Assembly (NCBI GenBank): GCA_902600225.1
Contig: CACKIH010000009.1
Location: 1-43,496, forward strand
Source of the DNA: an uncultured Alphaproteobacteria bacterium
Lineage (GTDB): Bacteria > Pseudomonadota > Alphaproteobacteria > HIMB59 > GCA-002718135
DNA: 43,496 nt
Reading direction: 5' to 3'
Shown: piece after piece, positions 42,029 to 43,496 of the stretch
Numbering within the stretch: the first letter of the stretch is position 1
How the letters are laid out: the number at the start of each line of letters is the position of its first letter
The notes under the pieces: generated by a model
The model's input: the letters and a program-made list of their open reading frames with translations, nothing else
Databases searched by the model: none
What the model was told of the DNA's origin: nothing
Translations under genes and position numbers: made by a program

Positions 42029-42777
42029 AAATCAATAATCATACCATCATATCCAGGTTTTACATTTGCTGGGCACTTTGTTGTTAATTCTTTTTCATCT
42101 AGTAAAGCTGTCATATGAGTAAAAATAGTTTGTTTTGGCTTAATATATGAAATGAAATCCTTTATTTGATCAAATCCAGCATGAGCAGGATGAGTATCTT
42201 CTCTTAACAAACCAACAATCCATAAATCTAGATTTTTTAATTTATCAATATCTTGATCATAAAATTTTTTTAAATCTGTAGAATAAGCAAAATTTCCAAT
42301 CTTGTATGTTTGAACGTCAATTGAACCGTGATTATGTTTAAAAGTTTCAATATTTATATTTTGAAAATTTATACTAGAATCTAATTCTTTAATTTCCATA
42401 AATGGCAAATAATCTTTTTCTCCTTTAAAAATATATTTATAATTTGTCTCCATCTCAGAAATCATTTCTTTTGGCATATATGCAGGTATAATTTTTTTAT
42501 TTATTAAAGACATTGCCCTCATATCTGGTACTCCTGATGTATGATCAGAATGAATATGCGTATAAAGAACTGCATCAATATTTGTACATTTAGCATTATA
42601 AAGTTGTTGTCTAAGATCTGGACTAGTATCAATTAAAATATTTGTATTTTTATATTCAATAAGTACCGATGACCTTGTTCTAAAATTTCTTTTATTATTT
42701 AGATCAATATTACCATGTCTATTCCATGCTAAAGGTGAACCAAAAGATCCTCCGCAGCCTAAAATTGTTATTTTCAT
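42025..42777 (-). CDS. MBL-fold metallohydrolase (PhnP-like phosphodiesterase type)
   Basis: A 250-residue metallo-beta-lactamase-fold hydrolase. The motif Thr-His74-x-His76-x-Asp78-His79 (THIHSDHTSG), GCGGSFGSPLAW near the start and the late HAGF and FTHM histidines give a two-metal site. The length and the CGG-S-G-P opening resemble PhnP-like cyclic-phosphate phosphodiesterases. The gene lies directly after tatD, sharing a TAATG, an order common in Alphaproteobacteria. Confidence 0.85.
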   Translation of the reverse strand: MKITILGCGGSFGSPLAWNRHGNIDLNNKRNFRTRSSVLIEYKNTNILIDTSPDLRQQLYNAKCTNIDAVLYTHIHSDHTSGVPDMRAMSLINKKIIPAYMPKEMISEMETNYKYIFKGEKDYLPFMEIKELDSSINFQNINIETFKHNHGSIDVQTYKIGNFAYSTDLKKFYDQDIDKLKNLDLWIVGLLREDTHPAHAGFDQIKDFISYIKPKQTIFTHMTALLDEKELTTKCPANVKPGYDGMIIDL

Positions 42778-43496
42778 TACAGATAATTATCTCTTTTAGC
42801 TTTTGTAAACAAATTAAAAAAATTATTATCAGTGATTTTTTCAAATTCTTCTAAGGATAATTTAAAAAATTTTGCCAAATATTCAGCTGTATATTTTACA
42901 AAAGATGGCTCATTAACTTTACCTCTCATTGGCTCGGGTGCTAAAAAAGGACTATCAGTTTCTATAAGTATAGAATCTAAAGGGGCTTCCTTAATTATAT
43001 CTCTTAGATTTGATGCATTTTTAAATGTTATTATTCCAGAAATTGAAATGTAGTAGTTATTCTCTAGACAAAAATTTAATAGTTGATTTGAACCGGTAAA
43101 ACAGTGAAAAATTAATTTTAAATTATTTGATTTATAATTTTTTAAAATATCTACTATTTCTTTTTCAGAATTTCTTTGATGAATGATAATTGGAAGTGAA
43201 TACTTTATTGAAGCTTCAATATGAGTTTCAAATACTTGTGATTGTTCTTTTAGAAATTGATCATTATGATACAGATCAATGCCTGTTTCACCTATTCCTA
43301 TTACTTTTTCATTATTACAGTATTGATCAAAGTTTTGTAATTCAATTTGATTCATTAATTGAACATTACTTGGGTGAAGTCCATATGAAAGATAAATAGA
43401 ATTATAATTTTTTATTAAATTTAAATGATCCTGAAAATCTTCAGGATTGGTATTGATTGATAATATTGAGCTAATATTATTTTTTTTGGAGTTATT
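42777..43496 (-). CDS. tatD: TatD-family metal-dependent DNase, N-terminus cut by window edge
   Basis: The frame is open through the right edge, so the true start lies outside; the in-frame ATG at 43355 is internal. Upstream codons read ILSINTNPEDFQDHL and YGLHPSNVQL, typical TatD residues, and downstream IGIGETGIDLYH, LPIIIHQRNS, IFHCFTGS and ETDSPFLAPEP supply the metal-binding and catalytic residues. About 25 N-terminal residues with the first H-x-H motif are missing. TatD is a 3'-5' exonuclease/DNA-repair-type nuclease. It overlaps the MBL gene by one base. Confidence 0.9.
   Translation of the reverse strand, partial: NNSKKNNISSILSINTNPEDFQDHLNLIKNYNSIYLSYGLHPSNVQLMNQIELQNFDQYCNNEKVIGIGETGIDLYHNDQFLKEQSQVFETHIEASIKYSLPIIIHQRNSEKEIVDILKNYKSNNLKLIFHCFTGSNQLLNFCLENNYYISISGIITFKNASNLRDIIKEAPLDSILIETDSPFLAPEPMRGKVNEPSFVKYTAEYLAKFFKLSLEEFEKITDNNFFNLFTKAKRDNYL

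Overview
The window is very AT-rich, gene-dense DNA with short or absent spacers and many 1-11 nt gene overlaps. It looks like a streamlined marine alphaproteobacterium of the SAR11 or HIMB59/AEGEAN-169 kind. This placement rests on base composition, compactness and gene content (phosphatidylcholine synthase, several EamA exporters, sugar ABC uptake, a tatD/MBL pair); no ribosomal RNA or marker phylogeny is available here. I see no insertion sequence, prophage or CRISPR array.

Layout. 1-1760: the start of a urease accessory gene (ureD, cut by the left edge), a YczE-type membrane protein, dimethylargininase (ddaH) and tRNA-Arg(CCU), all on the minus strand. 1768-6842: a sugar uptake operon on the minus strand (small membrane protein, FGGY kinase, solute-binding protein, two MalF/MalG-type permeases, small alpha/beta-barrel protein), with no ATPase gene. 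6892-8423: a YghZ/Gpr-like aldo-keto reductase and a membrane protein on the plus strand, closed by a clear hairpin terminator. 8457-9359: two small membrane proteins of unknown function. 9439-12876: an ATP-grasp / alpha-E / transglutaminase operon preceded by two tandem RNA elements that match the glutamine riboswitch (glnA RNA motif). This is the most interesting region. 12980-15639: phosphatidylcholine synthase, MutT-like Nudix hydrolase and a photolyase-related protein. 15736-18406: lipoprotein, secreted EF-hand protein, two small ORFs and a renalase-like FAD protein. 18409-23048: AlaC-like aminotransferase, YugP-like zinc protease, and an 870-aa protein that joins two cyclic-nucleotide-binding-like domains, a PlsC-like acyltransferase and an SGNH hydrolase. 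23063-27136: a probable D-apiose oxidation operon (TTC38-like protein, D-apionate lactonase, Gfo/Idh/MocA dehydrogenase). 27229-30102: YjbQ, a PhyH-type dioxygenase and a histone-deacetylase-family amidohydrolase, with two related long inverted repeats in the flanking spacers. 30171-34702: three EamA transporters, a four-CxxC protein and a Cys-type sulfatase. 34816-38428: DUF3147 membrane protein, small conserved-looking ORF, TupA-like binding protein, BesD-like Fe(II)/2OG oxygenase, SelO. 38429-43496: a minus-strand operon tatD-MBL-HIBADH-like-SMP30-PCD-M81 (MlrC), cut by the right edge.

A nitrogen theme runs through the left third: urease accessory protein, dimethylargininase (releases dimethylamine and citrulline) and a probable glutamine-sensing leader on an operon expected to form amide bonds. 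The inference worth testing is that the ATP-grasp/alpha-E/transglutaminase system makes or remodels a nitrogen-containing peptide or amide, and that its expression is tuned by cellular glutamine. The carbon theme is oxidation and import of plant- or algal-type sugars. Convergent gene pairs are packed to an extreme degree: seven of ten junctions have 2 nt or less between stop codons, or overlap.
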